A DNA stretch of 64,000 nt from assembly GCF_000425265.1 (NCBI RefSeq), contig NZ_AUDC01000015.1, forward strand, positions 62,001-126,000, given 5' to 3'. This document shows, in pieces, positions 26,866-36,828 of the stretch. The notes under the pieces were generated by a model. The model had not been told where the DNA came from. It did no database searches and saw only the letters and a list, made by a program, of their open reading frames with translations. Numbering within the stretch: the first letter of the stretch is position 1; every line of letters starts with the position of its first letter. Origin of the DNA: Maridesulfovibrio zosterae DSM 11974 (lineage in GTDB: Bacteria; Desulfobacterota; Desulfovibrionia; Desulfovibrionales; Desulfovibrionaceae). The position numbers and the translations under genes were made by a program.

Positions 26866-27096
26866 TTAATAACTCAAAACACCTAATAGTGCTGCCATCA
26901 ATGTAACTGCACCTCTAAGCTTTGATGCAGGTGACATATGAGGAAGATCTGCACTCAGCTTTGTACGCAATTCTTTGAATGACTGATCCAAAGCACGACA
27001 GTCACTCAGCCGTTGTTTTCTTGCTGTACGGGACTCATCCCGCAAAAACTCCATATCCTTACGATGCATAGATATTAACGATTCTACACTGTTCAT
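26866..27096 (-). CDS. Small hypothetical protein with charged helix and C-terminal hydrophobic segment
   Basis: 76 aa, not recognised. GGAG lies seven bases before the ATG, which supports expression. Residues 1-50 are highly charged and probably helical (HRKDMEFLRDESRTARKQR), and the last 20 residues (LRGAVTLMAALLGVLSY) could form a membrane-anchoring helix or pack in an oligomer. It stands alone between two terminator-like or hairpin elements. No function can be inferred. Confidence 0.55.
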   Translation of the reverse strand: MNSVESLISMHRKDMEFLRDESRTARKQRLSDCRALDQSFKELRTKLSADLPHMSPASKLRGAVTLMAALLGVLSY

Positions 27097-27427
27097 TAAA
27101 CTATCTCCGTGTATGGTAGGAAAACTGAGTCAGAATTGTTTTCACATAAAAAATTTATGGCTGGAGGTCCCGGAGGGGTCGGGGAGGTGGAGTGGGACCT
27201 CCAGTCCATACTTGACTAACAAGCTGATCTTCTTAAAGCACCTTCCGTGCCAAAAAAAACAACTTCCTGAAAAACCCACTTAACACAAGGGCTTCACACC
27301 AGTTTACTACATCAGTCCTTATCAAAACCTTCACTTTCAATGTTGATAAAACAGTATTTTAATGATATATAGTAATTTATACTAAATAAGACTAATTACT
27401 TACAACTCTAAATAAAAAGATTTTACC
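27097..27427. other. Intergenic region with an isolated GC-rich hairpin
   Basis: 331 bases, AT-rich except for the GC-rich block at 27157-27219, listed separately. The 200 bases after it lead to the sigma-54 activator gene and must contain its promoter, but I could not pick a clear one. Confidence 0.5.
27157..27219 (+). other. GC-rich hairpin / 20-codon ORF
   Basis: Arms 27161-27171 and 27194-27204 (CTGGAGGTCCC) pair perfectly over 11 bases around a 22-base purine-rich loop with several GGA and GGGG tracts. The outer ATGG/CCAT bases can extend the stem after a one-base bulge. The same block is an open frame from ATG 27157 to TAA 27217 of 20 codons rich in Gly (MAGGPGGVGE...), but without a ribosome site. 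Its GC content is far above the flanks. It could be a small RNA with GGA motifs of the CsrA-binding kind, a G-quadruplex, a micro-peptide or a repeat unit; I cannot decide. Confidence 0.4.
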
Positions 27428-28969
27428 ATGACTCTATCTATAGATGACTACAAAGCTTTATCTCAAGAACTTGATCCTGATAAACTGCAACAGACTATAC
27501 TCACACTTTTATTACAACTTCAAAACGTCGAAAGAGGATCTCTCTGGTTAAAAAAGGATGGGATGTACGAATGTGTCGAGGCGCTTGGCACTAAGAGTGA
27601 GAAGGTTGTCGGGGTCAGACTATCCCCAAATGAGCAAAGCATCGTCGGCTGGGTTATCCAAAACGGAGAGATGACAATTGCACAAGCGGGAGACAGTCGC
27701 CACAACAGTAGTATTGAAGAAAATTTCAAAGTAAAAAGTAAGCTTATATTATGTTTTCCTCTAATCTTCAAAAACAATGAAGTATACGGTGCCGTACAGG
27801 TCATTGATACTAGCGCAAAAGGAGATCAGCTAAACCTTTCCCCGGAATATCTTACTATGCTGCAGGACCTTGTTGATATCGGGTCTATATCATTACACAA
27901 TTCACTTGAATTTCAAGAACAGCGCCATAAATATGCCCAGCTCAGCCTGACTCTGAACAATATTCACAGCAAAAAATCCATTGTAGGCAAAAGTCAATCT
28001 ATCAATAAGGCTCTTAAACTTGTTAAGAATTATGGAGCAACCAACTATCCGGTTCTTCTGTACGGAGAATCAGGAACAGGAAAAGAACTTTTCGCAGAAG
28101 AAATACATGTACAGAGTTCACGCACTCATAAACCTTTTCTGACTCAAAACTGCAGTGCAATCCCCGAAAATCTGCTTGAGAGTGAACTCTTTGGATATGT
28201 TAAAGGGGCATTTACAGGCGCCACATCAAATAAATCAGGACTTTTTGAAGCGGCTGATGGCGGGACTGTTTTTTTAGACGAAATCGGAGACATGGATATT
28301 AACCTGCAAGCTAAACTTTTACGGGTTTTGCAGGAAAATGAAATCAAACCACTTGGCGGAACGCAGACTAAAACCATTGATATAAGAATCATTTCAGCAA
28401 CTAACCGCAATCTTGAAGAAGATGTTAGATCGGGACGATTTAGAGAAGATCTATATTATAGACTGAATGTGCTGCCACTTAAACTTCCGTCTCTACGAGA
28501 GCGTCGTGAAGATATTGCAATGCTGACAAACTATTTTCTAAACCGCGAGGCATCATATAGCCATATGCTGCCCAAAAAAATGGATGAACAGTCCATGCTG
28601 GCTATGGAAAAATACCAATGGCCGGGCAATATTCGTGAACTTGAAAATATGATAAAACAATTTCAGGCTATGGTTCCCGGTGATACGGTTTCTCTTAAAG
28701 ATCTTCCGCAGCACATTGCAAGCCCTGGTTCACCTCCCCCTCCTTCACTTCAAGATACAAATACAGTTTCCAAAGCAGCCCCTGAATCCCAGACTAAAAA
28801 TCCTGACTTATCAGAATTTACATGGCAGGAAATTGAATATTCATATGTAATGAGCCTGCTTGAAAAATATCGCTGGAATATAAGTCAAGCCGCACGCGCA
28901 GCTGGAATTAACCGATCGACCTTTGATTCCAGGATGAAAAAATTGGGAATAAGTAAAAAGGCAATATAA
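27428..28969 (+). CDS. Sigma-54-dependent activator with N-terminal GAF domain
   Basis: 513 aa bacterial enhancer-binding protein. A GAF domain fills residues about 20-160. The AAA+ domain (about 185-415) has Walker A GESGTGKE at 213-220, the sigma-54-contacting GAFTGA at 260-265 and Walker B VFLDEIGD at 281-288. A Fis-type helix-turn-helix is at about 475-510 (ISQAARAAGINRSTFDSRMK). All key residues are present, so it should activate sigma-54 promoters in response to a small ligand or redox cue bound by GAF. It precedes the hydantoinase/deacetylase pair; whether it controls them is unknown, since no -24/-12 site was seen there. Confidence 0.93.
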   Translation: MTLSIDDYKALSQELDPDKLQQTILTLLLQLQNVERGSLWLKKDGMYECVEALGTKSEKVVGVRLSPNEQSIVGWVIQNGEMTIAQAGDSRHNSSIEENFKVKSKLILCFPLIFKNNEVYGAVQVIDTSAKGDQLNLSPEYLTMLQDLVDIGSISLHNSLEFQEQRHKYAQLSLTLNNIHSKKSIVGKSQSINKALKLVKNYGATNYPVLLYGESGTGKELFAEEIHVQSSRTHKPFLTQNCSAIPENLLESELFGYVKGAFTGATSNKSGLFEAADGGTVFLDEIGDMDINLQAKLLRVLQENEIKPLGGTQTKTIDIRIISATNRNLEEDVRSGRFREDLYYRLNVLPLKLPSLRERREDIAMLTNYFLNREASYSHMLPKKMDEQSMLAMEKYQWPGNIRELENMIKQFQAMVPGDTVSLKDLPQHIASPGSPPPPSLQDTNTVSKAAPESQTKNPDLSEFTWQEIEYSYVMSLLEKYRWNISQAARAAGINRSTFDSRMKKLGISKKAI

Positions 28970-29312
28970 TCTATTGTCCACCAGTAGAACATGATCTTCA
29001 TTTATATCTGCATGATAGGTATACAGAAAAACAGAAAGTATCATAAAACATTCTGGCTGGCTTTATATCGTCCACAATAATATCAAAACGATTTTGCCTG
29101 CGATGGCTTCTATAGCGAAAAACCACTTACGAGCCTGTTAATACCGTTTACGGTAAAACCTCTGGACTCAGGTTACAGGCGGGTGCTAATTAGGTGCTGG
29201 TATAGAATTCAAAAATCACATTCAATAAACACTTAGTGCCTTCAGAATTTCCTTAACCATGACTATAAGGTTCCCGTAAATTCGGAAGAACTCTTATTCA
29301 AGGATTTATAAC
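28970..29312. other. Intergenic region upstream of the hydantoinase gene with palindrome and direct repeats
   Basis: 343 bases. It holds a 14-base near-palindrome (TACCGT-TT-ACGGTA, near 29142-29155). The hexamer GGTGCT is repeated at 29182-29187 and 29193-29198, 11 bases apart, directly before an extended -10-like TGGTATAGA at 29198-29206. These look like operator and promoter parts for the 29313 operon, with low certainty. No GG-N10-GC sigma-54 site was found. Confidence 0.35.
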
Positions 29313-30977
29313 ATGCTTCTTCTTGGAATTGATGTCGGAGGAACACATACAGATGCTGTGGCAATCGGACCGGATGGACTTGAAGCGCAAGTAAAAGTTC
29401 CAACGGATCACGACAACCTGCTTTCCTCCATTAAGAACGGACTGAGTGAAATTGTCCGCAACATTGACCCCTCACGAATAAAACAGCTAAACTTGAGCAC
29501 CACACTCTCGACCAACTCTATTGTAGAAGGTAAATTTGAAGATGTTGGGGTTATTGTTTCAGCTGGTCCAGGACTTGATCCCCACTCTTTTATGACCTGC
29601 AAAGACTTTCATGTTATCCCCGGGGCACTTGACCATAGAGGTTCGGAGACGAGAAGACTGGACAACCTAACCCTGGAGGAAGCCATTGCTTCCTGCCGCA
29701 AATCAGGTGTTAAAGTCTATGCAGCAGTCACTAAATTTTCTCCACGAAATCCAGCCCACGAAAAAGAGATCGGTCTTGCAATTGGTGACAATGCCGATTT
29801 CATCACACTTGGCCACCAGATAACAGGTCGCCTGAATTTCCCAAGACGCATATCAACTGCATTTTACAATTGTGCAGTGTGGAGAATTTTCAATAAATTT
29901 GCAGATGCCATTTCAGGCACACTAGACGAAATGAACCTTGGTCACATCAAGGTAAATATTCTGAAAGCAGATGGAGGGACCATGCCTCTGCCACTTTCAC
30001 GCAAAATACCGGTACAATCAATTTTCTCAGGTCCTGCCGCCAGCGTCATGGGCATAATCGCTCTTTGCAATATTACACATGACTCTATCATCTATGATAT
30101 CGGTGGAACGACCACTGACATCGCAATTTTTGCAGGGGGAAGCCCTCTGATAGAGCAGGAAGGCATTGATATAGGATCACATCCAACTCTGGTCCGCGCT
30201 TTGAAAGTACAGTCCATCGGTATCGGAGGAGATTCAACAATATCCATATTGGAAGGAATCGTACGAGTTGGGCCGAACAGACTTGGACCATCAATTGCTT
30301 TAGGAGGAGAAATCCCGACTCTAACCGATGCACTCATCTGGAAAGACTCCTGCGTATGCGGAGATATCGGAAAATCCAAAGGAGGATTTGCCGCATTTGC
30401 TTCACATAAGGGATTTGAACCAGATGAACTTGCCGACAAAGCCATTGCTTATGCAATTGATAAAATCCATAGTTCAACTCGCGAACTTGTTGAAGAAATC
30501 AATCAGCAGCCAGTCTATACAATTCATGAACTGCTTGAAAATGTACGCATCGTCCCTCGCAAAATTTACATTATGGGTGGCCCTGCCAAGGCCATGAAAA
30601 TGGATATTTTCCGTAAGTTCAGACTTTCTACTGAAGTGCCGGAAAACTACGATGTAGCCAATGCTATCGGTGCAGCACTGACCCGTACCACAACTGAACT
30701 TGAACTTTTCGCTGACACTGAACGAGGTCTTATGTTTATCCCTTCCCTTGGGCACAGGGAGAACATTCCACGCAACTATAAACTTGAAGAGGCAGAAAAA
30801 GACGCTATGAACCATCTGCTTGCCCATTTGGGCGAGATGCATGTGGCTGCCGACGGCTCCAATGCACAGATAACGTCATCATCTTCATTTAATATGGTTA
30901 ACGGATCAACAACAGTAGGCCGCAATATCAGGGTAAAATGTCAGATTAAACCCGGCGTTGTCCGGATACATTCATAA
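29313..30977 (+). CDS. Hydantoinase/oxoprolinase family protein (HyuA-like)
   Basis: 554 aa. Members are ATP-dependent hydrolases of hydantoins, 5-oxoproline or related cyclic amides, or acetone carboxylase-type subunits. The two nucleotide-binding signatures of the actin-like ATPase fold are clear: LGIDVGGTHTDAVAI at the N-terminus and IYDIGGTTTDIAIF near residue 263, with IGIGGDSTI between them and the end. It is shorter than full HyuA (about 680 aa) because part of the C-terminal region is absent. AAGGA lies 8 bases upstream of ATG. It is followed by the deacetylase-like gene after 12 bases, so the two form an operon. Confidence 0.87.
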   Translation: MLLLGIDVGGTHTDAVAIGPDGLEAQVKVPTDHDNLLSSIKNGLSEIVRNIDPSRIKQLNLSTTLSTNSIVEGKFEDVGVIVSAGPGLDPHSFMTCKDFHVIPGALDHRGSETRRLDNLTLEEAIASCRKSGVKVYAAVTKFSPRNPAHEKEIGLAIGDNADFITLGHQITGRLNFPRRISTAFYNCAVWRIFNKFADAISGTLDEMNLGHIKVNILKADGGTMPLPLSRKIPVQSIFSGPAASVMGIIALCNITHDSIIYDIGGTTTDIAIFAGGSPLIEQEGIDIGSHPTLVRALKVQSIGIGGDSTISILEGIVRVGPNRLGPSIALGGEIPTLTDALIWKDSCVCGDIGKSKGGFAAFASHKGFEPDELADKAIAYAIDKIHSSTRELVEEINQQPVYTIHELLENVRIVPRKIYIMGGPAKAMKMDIFRKFRLSTEVPENYDVANAIGAALTRTTTELELFADTERGLMFIPSLGHRENIPRNYKLEEAEKDAMNHLLAHLGEMHVAADGSNAQITSSSSFNMVNGSTTVGRNIRVKCQIKPGVVRIHS

Positions 30978-30989
30978 TACGGAGTTATC

Positions 30990-32309
30990 ATGCTCAAGGC
31001 TGAAAACAGGCTGGGAGTCATTTTCTTTCCCGCCTTTGACTGGGCAATTTCACCCACTCATCCAGAAAGAGAGGAACGCCTGCTCTATACTCAGGATCAA
31101 CTTCGTGAGGAAGGACTTTTCGACATCGAAGGCATCCGCGAATACAAGCCGGAAGTAGCCCAGACTGAAGATATCGAGCGGGTTCATTTCTGCTTTCCAG
31201 AAGCTGAGGCCATAGCCACCCGGTCACATTATATTTCTTCAGGCGGTGCCATTAAAGCAGCCAAATTAATCATGAGCGGAGAACGCGATCGGGCATTTGC
31301 CCTTGTACGTCCCCCCGGACATCATGCCATGAAAACAATTCAGGGCTCACGAGGTTTTTGTGCCATAAACATTGAAGCTATAATGTGCGAATATATACGT
31401 GAAAAATATGGTCCAAAAAGAATCGCTATTATTGATACAGACTGCCACCACGGCGATGGAACACAAGACGTATACTGGCATGACCCCGACACATTATTCA
31501 TTTCTATGCATCAGGATGGCCGAACCTTGTACCCGGGAACAGGGTTTCCTAAAGAGGCAGGAGGGCCCAAGGCTTTAGGTCGTAACATCAACATACCTCT
31601 TCCTCCAGGAACTTCGGATGCAGGGTTCATGATGGTCATGGAAAATATTGTTATGCCAATTCTGGATGACTTCAAACCAGACTTGATAATCAACTCAGCA
31701 GGACAGGATAACCACTTCACTGACCCCATAACCAATATGAATTTTTCGGCCCAAGGATACGCTGCGCTCAACTCCCTGCTCAAACCGGATATAGCTGTAC
31801 TTGAAGGAGGCTATGCCATTCAGGGGGCACTGCCATATGTTAATCTGGGCATAAGTCTTGCCATGGCAGGAATTGATTATTCACATGTACGCGAACCAGG
31901 CTTCAATCCTGAAACCCTGCGAGAGTCAAGTGAAGTAATGAACTACATAGCAAGCCTTTGCGACGGAATCAGAGACATTTACTTCAATCCACCCAAGGAA
32001 AGCAGTGAAGGAGTTATAAGCGGAAAATGGTCTGTACGACATCGTAATATATTCTATGATACAGAAGGGTTTACTGAATCTCAGACCGAGTCACTCCTGC
32101 TATGTGAAAACTGCAGAGGACTGCTCAAGGTTGAAACTCAAAAAGAAAACGGCCCCATGGGATTCGGTATCGAAATACCTGCTGCTGCCTGTGAAAAATG
32201 CCGTAATACAGGATATTCTCTTTTAGAAGAGGCGCAGATTAAAAGTCGTTACCGATATATGCAGATGATCAATCGTAAGGATAAGGATTATCTGCGTTAC
32301 GGATTTTGA
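30990..32309 (+). CDS. Histone deacetylase/acetylpolyamine amidohydrolase family protein with C-terminal CxxC tail
   Basis: 439 aa zinc hydrolase. The catalytic set is intact: RPPGHH with H111/H112, zinc ligands D151 and H153 in DTDCHHGDGT, D240 in SAGQD, and the Tyr275 of EGGYA. The core spans about residues 20-320. Beyond it a tail of about 110 residues carries CENC (372-375) and CEKC (401-404), a zinc-ribbon-like pair not normal for the family. It probably hydrolyses an acyl-amide of a small molecule. Coupling with a hydantoinase-type ATPase suggests a joint pathway on an amide or amidated metabolite (inference). Confidence 0.88.
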   Translation: MLKAENRLGVIFFPAFDWAISPTHPEREERLLYTQDQLREEGLFDIEGIREYKPEVAQTEDIERVHFCFPEAEAIATRSHYISSGGAIKAAKLIMSGERDRAFALVRPPGHHAMKTIQGSRGFCAINIEAIMCEYIREKYGPKRIAIIDTDCHHGDGTQDVYWHDPDTLFISMHQDGRTLYPGTGFPKEAGGPKALGRNINIPLPPGTSDAGFMMVMENIVMPILDDFKPDLIINSAGQDNHFTDPITNMNFSAQGYAALNSLLKPDIAVLEGGYAIQGALPYVNLGISLAMAGIDYSHVREPGFNPETLRESSEVMNYIASLCDGIRDIYFNPPKESSEGVISGKWSVRHRNIFYDTEGFTESQTESLLLCENCRGLLKVETQKENGPMGFGIEIPAAACEKCRNTGYSLLEEAQIKSRYRYMQMINRKDKDYLRYGF

Positions 32310-32404
32310 CTAAAGAAGAAAAAAAACCTTATGCATACAGGCCTGAGGATTAAGTAGCTTATTTAAAAAAGCACCGACCTTACCTGGCTCGACAGCATAA
32401 ATAA

Positions 32405-32449
32405 AAAATGGGTAGCCCCTGATAATAATTATCCGAGGCTACCCATTTT
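32405..32449. terminator. Bidirectional terminator between convergent genes
   Basis: A 13-base perfect stem (AAAATGGGTAGCC at 32405-32417 with 32437-32449) flanked by A-run on the left and T-rich sequence on the right. It lies between the deacetylase gene (plus) and the chemoreceptor gene (minus) and can stop both transcripts. Confidence 0.85.
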
Positions 32450-32511
32450 CTTTTTGACTGTATTAACTAAAACAGGTTTAGGTTTGCCTAACAGGCGAAC
32501 AACCTTAAGTA

Positions 32512-34089
32512 TTACTCATGCATTTCTTTAATAATCTTGGATAAATGTTCAGCAAGAACTGTAAGTTTGTCGATAGCTTCTGAAGATTCAACCATAGCCT
32601 GCTCAGTTTCATGCGAGATACGGCTGACTTCAACAGTAGACTGACTTATCTCATCACTGGCTGAAGCCTGCTGTTCAGCAGCAGTAGCGATAGAACGAAT
32701 TCGATCAGCCGTTGAGTCAGACATTGACACAATCTCACCGAGCGCATCACCTGAATGACTGGCAAGTTGAGTACTTTTTGCAACAGACTTTACTGCGGCC
32801 TCAGTGGCACGAACATTAGCTTTGGCGCCTTCTTGAATCCCGGATACAGCATGATGAACCTCAGAAGTTGCCTGAACTGTCTTTTCAGCCAACTTACGTA
32901 CTTCATCTGCAACAACGGCAAATCCACGCCCGGCCTCACCGGCACGAGCTGCTTCAATAGCAGCATTAAGGGCAAGAAGATTGGTCTGATCGGCAATATC
33001 TTCAATAACACCAAGGACATTTCCAATAGATTCTGATTTTTTGTCCAAATCTTCCATGGAATGCCTGAGAGAAGCGGCCTGATCTGCAACTTCAGCAATA
33101 GCTCCGACCACCTCAGTTACAACCCTTGCACCATCTTGAGCCTGATGTTTTGCACTCTCTGCATTACCAGCTGCTTCTTGTGCATGGCGGGCAACCTCAA
33201 GGACGGTGGCATTCATTTCTTCCATAGCAGTAGCGGCCTGACCTGCCTGCTCAGTCTGGACAACAGCTCCTTGACGAGCTTCATTTACCAGACGATGGAG
33301 CAGGGATGCCGCATCACTCAGATCATGAACTACAGTATTAGCCTGCTCTGCAGCAGTTGCAATGCGTTCATTCTGTTCCAGAATATGTGCTTCACGCATC
33401 TTAAGCTCGGTGGTATTGATATATAAACAACACCCTCCGTTAACCTTTCCAACCACATCATGTAATGGAAAAAGATTTGCAAGGACATTAATATCACTGC
33501 CGTCAGTGTGTTTGAAAATGGCATCAATATTCATTTCCCGTCTATCATCGTCCATACAGTAGCCAATACGGGATTTACGGTCATCTTTATAAAAAATCTG
33601 TGAAAGCATGCGACCATAATATGACTCTGCTTTATCAGCAGATCCAATCATATCCAGACATTCTTGATTTAGAAAAGTGACTTTCTCTTCAGTATCAACA
33701 ATACAACAGGAAATAGGCAGCCCATCTAAAAAACTTAGGCTGAACCCGAGTCTCTCCTTATAGCTATCTCCCAGTGCAGTAACCATATCACGTAAATCAG
33801 TAAGTCCCGGAGATGTGCATTTGTCAGCCCCATTGTAATCGCCACTCAATACCCGCTTTGAAAAGGCAGTAATACAATTAACAGGGCGAAGAACCTGAGT
33901 GTTCAACATTGTAACCAGCACAAGACCTAACAGAGCAAAAACAACGAAAATAATTGAAACCAACATCCCCGGATCTACAGAATTGTCAGACATCATTAAA
34001 TAAATGCCACAGCCTAGACCAGCTGCTAATAAAAAACCAAAATAAATTACGGCAAATAACCGCAAAAATTTTACATTACCAGTACCCAT
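32512..34089 (-). CDS. Methyl-accepting chemotaxis protein with PAS domain
   Basis: 525 aa. Two membrane helices (about 8-30 and 40-62) with almost no periplasmic loop, a HAMP-like linker ([20 protein letters not shown]), then a PAS domain at about 115-230 ([21 protein letters not shown]). The signalling domain runs to the end, with the tip [20 protein letters not shown]. Sensing is therefore inside the cell, perhaps redox or energy taxis through a PAS-bound cofactor (inference). It shares the tip sequence with the receptor at 19423, so both should join the same CheA/CheW arrays. Confidence 0.93.
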   Translation of the reverse strand: MGTGNVKFLRLFAVIYFGFLLAAGLGCGIYLMMSDNSVDPGMLVSIIFVVFALLGLVLVTMLNTQVLRPVNCITAFSKRVLSGDYNGADKCTSPGLTDLRDMVTALGDSYKERLGFSLSFLDGLPISCCIVDTEEKVTFLNQECLDMIGSADKAESYYGRMLSQIFYKDDRKSRIGYCMDDDRREMNIDAIFKHTDGSDINVLANLFPLHDVVGKVNGGCCLYINTTELKMREAHILEQNERIATAAEQANTVVHDLSDAASLLHRLVNEARQGAVVQTEQAGQAATAMEEMNATVLEVARHAQEAAGNAESAKHQAQDGARVVTEVVGAIAEVADQAASLRHSMEDLDKKSESIGNVLGVIEDIADQTNLLALNAAIEAARAGEAGRGFAVVADEVRKLAEKTVQATSEVHHAVSGIQEGAKANVRATEAAVKSVAKSTQLASHSGDALGEIVSMSDSTADRIRSIATAAEQQASASDEISQSTVEVSRISHETEQAMVESSEAIDKLTVLAEHLSKIIKEMHE

Positions 34090-34583
34090 GAAGCTCTCCT
34101 TGGTAGATAAAAAATCCTTTTACCGGACCTCTATATTCATGCTGTTCATGTTGTTTAATCTTGATTTTATTAATTTTTATTTTGAATATCTTCAAGATCT
34201 GCTCTAAAACAGCAAAAAAACCAATTAAAGCCCCCATACCAATATATCTTCAAAACCTCGCGGAATTGAAGCTAAACCCTTTATAATACATTGTCTATAC
34301 ATTTTACAAAAGGCTACAATACTACTTTCGTATACATTTCAAAATACATGTTAGCAGATCTTACTTATTAACTCTTTATTACACCGGAGTTGCATTAAAA
34401 TATAAAACATATTGTTCAGATAAACATCTCTTAATATTTCAAAACAAAAAAAATGTGAGCCAAAAAAAAGGAGAGTTGTTAAACAACAACTCTCCCACAC
34501 TGCAACACTCAATTTCAACTGTTAGCAATAAATTCATTTATCTTGTTTCAGCAAACAAATACCATGAAAACAGATTGTGACTT
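34090..34583. other. AT-rich intergenic region
   Basis: 494 bases with no gene. It contains the terminator at 34462-34495 and the promoter region of the chemoreceptor gene at 34089. Nothing else was recognised. Confidence 0.6.
34462..34495 (-). terminator. Rho-independent terminator after the mscS-type gene
   Basis: An 11-base perfect stem (GGAGAGTTGTT, 34470-34480 with 34485-34495) with a 4-base loop; the minus strand continues into an 8-T run. It ends the minus-strand transcript of the genes at 34584-37272. Confidence 0.88.
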
Positions 34584-35903
34584 TTAACCTTCTTTGTCTT
34601 GAAGTGGCATATTTTTAATAAATACATCCTGCTGAGGAAAGGGAAACTCAACACCATTCTCATTAAATGAATCCCAGATAGCAAGCATAACATTTGATAT
34701 GATCCTGCCGGTACCTTTTTCAGGATCACCGATCCAAATACGCAGTTCAAAATTGACAGAACTGTCAGCAAATGCACGTAGACGACAAGCAGGAGCAGGA
34801 TCTTTAAGTACACCGTCTACTGCAAGTGCAGCCTCTTCACTAAGTTTCATAGCCTTGCGAAGATCTGAAGAATAAGCAACACCAAACGGAATTCGCAGTC
34901 GGACATTATTATCTGCGTAAGTCCAGTTGATTACCTGTCCGGTAATAAGCGTATCGTTAGGTATCAGGTACTCTTTCTTATCAAAAGTCTCCATGGAGAT
35001 AAAACGGGCATTCAGCGACTTGATCTTACCACGGGCATTGCCTATTTCAATAATATCTCCTGGCTTAATTGATTTTTCAAGCAACAAAATCACACCACAG
35101 ACCAGATTTGAAATAACCTTCTGCAAACCGAAGCCGACACCGACACCAACAGCACCTGAAAAAATAGCCAACCCTGTAAAATCAATACCGACGCCTTTAA
35201 GACCAAGATAAAGAGCCAAAGTCATTAACCCGACTTTGGAACCTTTAGCCAATAGCACCTGAATAGACGGGGAAAGATTTCTTGCCTTCTGGATTCTGTC
35301 CTGAGCAATTTTATTTACAAAGGAAGCAGTCTGAATAAGAGCCAGCAACAATACGATACCTTTAAAAAGAACCAGAATAGAGAGATTCTTCTGGTTATAA
35401 ATAAAACCTACGGTATCGAGAAAATCCAAAGTTCTGCCAAGCAATCCAAAAACATTCAGGGCAGCAAGAATCCAGGCTGTAGCTGAAATCAATCTTGCCC
35501 AGAACTGGTTCATAACCAGACTGGAAGCAATCTTAATTATGACCCAGGCTAAAGTCAGCGAGCTGGCAATCACCAATAAATGAGGGCGTATTCCCTGAGT
35601 CCCAATGATAAAAGCCGAAAGCTTCAAAATAAGAACAACAAAAATCAGCCAAAGCTGCTTAAAAACAGTATTAAAGAAAAGACTGTTTCTGACCATTAAA
35701 GGCAGTTTGTCTTTAAGTACTTTCTCTATTCTAGGAGTAATACGTTTATGAAATAATAGGCCCAGCAGAAAAGCAACAGGAACAAGCAGCAGTTCAACTG
35801 CTCCATGAATTGTCAGAAAATTTTCTACAAACGAAACCTTCAGTTCATTACCCCATTTGACTAGGTCATTTCGCAAAAAGTGCTCTATCTGTGAAAGATC
35901 CAT
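34584..35903 (-). CDS. Small-conductance mechanosensitive channel (MscS family)
   Basis: 439 aa from ATG 35903, which has AGGAG about 8 bases upstream. It is longer than E. coli MscS (286 aa) because of several extra N-terminal membrane helices. The pore helix and beta domain are recognisable: FSGAVGVGVGFGLQKVISNL (pore helix rich in Gly/Ala) and GDIIEIGNARGKIKSLNARF. It releases solutes on hypo-osmotic shock. It follows the UbiA-type gene by only a few bases, so they share a transcript. Confidence 0.9.
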   Translation of the reverse strand: MDLSQIEHFLRNDLVKWGNELKVSFVENFLTIHGAVELLLVPVAFLLGLLFHKRITPRIEKVLKDKLPLMVRNSLFFNTVFKQLWLIFVVLILKLSAFIIGTQGIRPHLLVIASSLTLAWVIIKIASSLVMNQFWARLISATAWILAALNVFGLLGRTLDFLDTVGFIYNQKNLSILVLFKGIVLLLALIQTASFVNKIAQDRIQKARNLSPSIQVLLAKGSKVGLMTLALYLGLKGVGIDFTGLAIFSGAVGVGVGFGLQKVISNLVCGVILLLEKSIKPGDIIEIGNARGKIKSLNARFISMETFDKKEYLIPNDTLITGQVINWTYADNNVRLRIPFGVAYSSDLRKAMKLSEEAALAVDGVLKDPAPACRLRAFADSSVNFELRIWIGDPEKGTGRIISNVMLAIWDSFNENGVEFPFPQQDVFIKNMPLQDKEG

Positions 35904-35913
35904 AAGCAAACTC

Positions 35914-36798
35914 CTAGATTAATATATCAGCTAACGCTCCTGCAAAAATAAGTACGGCAATTACTCCGTTGAGAGTAAAGAAAGCCATATTTACCCGACT
36001 CATATCCTCTGCGGATATAACCTGATGCTCCACAAGAAGAATTGCACCGACAATAGCAACTATAGAAAAATAAATCCATCCTAGCCCGGCAGATAATCCT
36101 GCCAGAAGGAAAAAGATAATCGTATTTACATGGCTGAAAGTAGAAATAGTCAAAGCTTTATTAAGGCCAAGGTTAGCAGGGATAGAATTTAGTCCGCGAT
36201 TACGGTCAAATTTACGATCCTGAGTTGCGTAAAGGATATCGAATCCTGCAACCCAAAACATGACACCTAGAAAAAACAATACTGCAGGCAAGGTAATCTT
36301 AGGATCTACACAAAGCCATCCAGCAACAGGAGCAAGTCCCAGAACAGATCCAAGCACATAATGACAGAGCATAGTAAAACGCTTCGTAAGCGAATAAAAT
36401 GCCGACCATGCAAGAGCTAAAAATGAAAGCTTGTAACACAGATCATTCATCCCCTTACAGGCAAAAACAAACACCACACCGCAGGCAACTATAAAGCAAA
36501 AGGTAAAGAACGGACTAAGTTCTCCGGTCACCAAAGGGCGGGTCCTTGTACGTGGGTTCTCACTATCAATATTAATATCAAAAAGTCTGTTCACTGCCAT
36601 TGCAAAAGAACGGACAGCGACCATCGCGACTGTAAGCAACACAAAAGGCTTAATCCCGGGCCATCCACCGGAAGCCAAGAAAAGCCCCATGTAAGCAAAA
36701 GGCAATGCGAAAATTGAATGCTCAATCTTAATCATGCGGCAGACAAGAACTGTATTTTCCAAAATTTTATTCAACTGCTTACGTAAACAATCTGACAA
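35914..36798 (-). CDS. UbiA-family prenyltransferase, probably for menaquinone synthesis
   Basis: 294 aa membrane enzyme with about eight helices. Both Asp-rich sites are present: NRLFDINID (N70, D74, D78) and DILYATQDRKFD (D187, D194, D198), which bind Mg and the prenyl diphosphate. It is the 4-hydroxybenzoate polyprenyltransferase type; in menaquinone-making sulfate reducers such genes usually act as MqnP in the futalosine route (family knowledge, not tested here). It sits in a minus-strand run with a YdcZ-type transporter before it and mscS after it. Confidence 0.85.
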   Translation of the reverse strand: MSDCLRKQLNKILENTVLVCRMIKIEHSIFALPFAYMGLFLASGGWPGIKPFVLLTVAMVAVRSFAMAVNRLFDINIDSENPRTRTRPLVTGELSPFFTFCFIVACGVVFVFACKGMNDLCYKLSFLALAWSAFYSLTKRFTMLCHYVLGSVLGLAPVAGWLCVDPKITLPAVLFFLGVMFWVAGFDILYATQDRKFDRNRGLNSIPANLGLNKALTISTFSHVNTIIFFLLAGLSAGLGWIYFSIVAIVGAILLVEHQVISAEDMSRVNMAFFTLNGVIAVLIFAGALADILI

Positions 36799-36828
36799 AA
36801 CCGACTCCTTTCTCTCAAATTAATTCGA

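Noticed and set aside
29041-29206. Sigma-54 promoter before the hydantoinase gene, expected from the adjacent sigma-54 activator
   Set aside because: No GG-N10-GC pair with acceptable flanks was found; only a possible extended -10 with GGTGCT repeats is visible.
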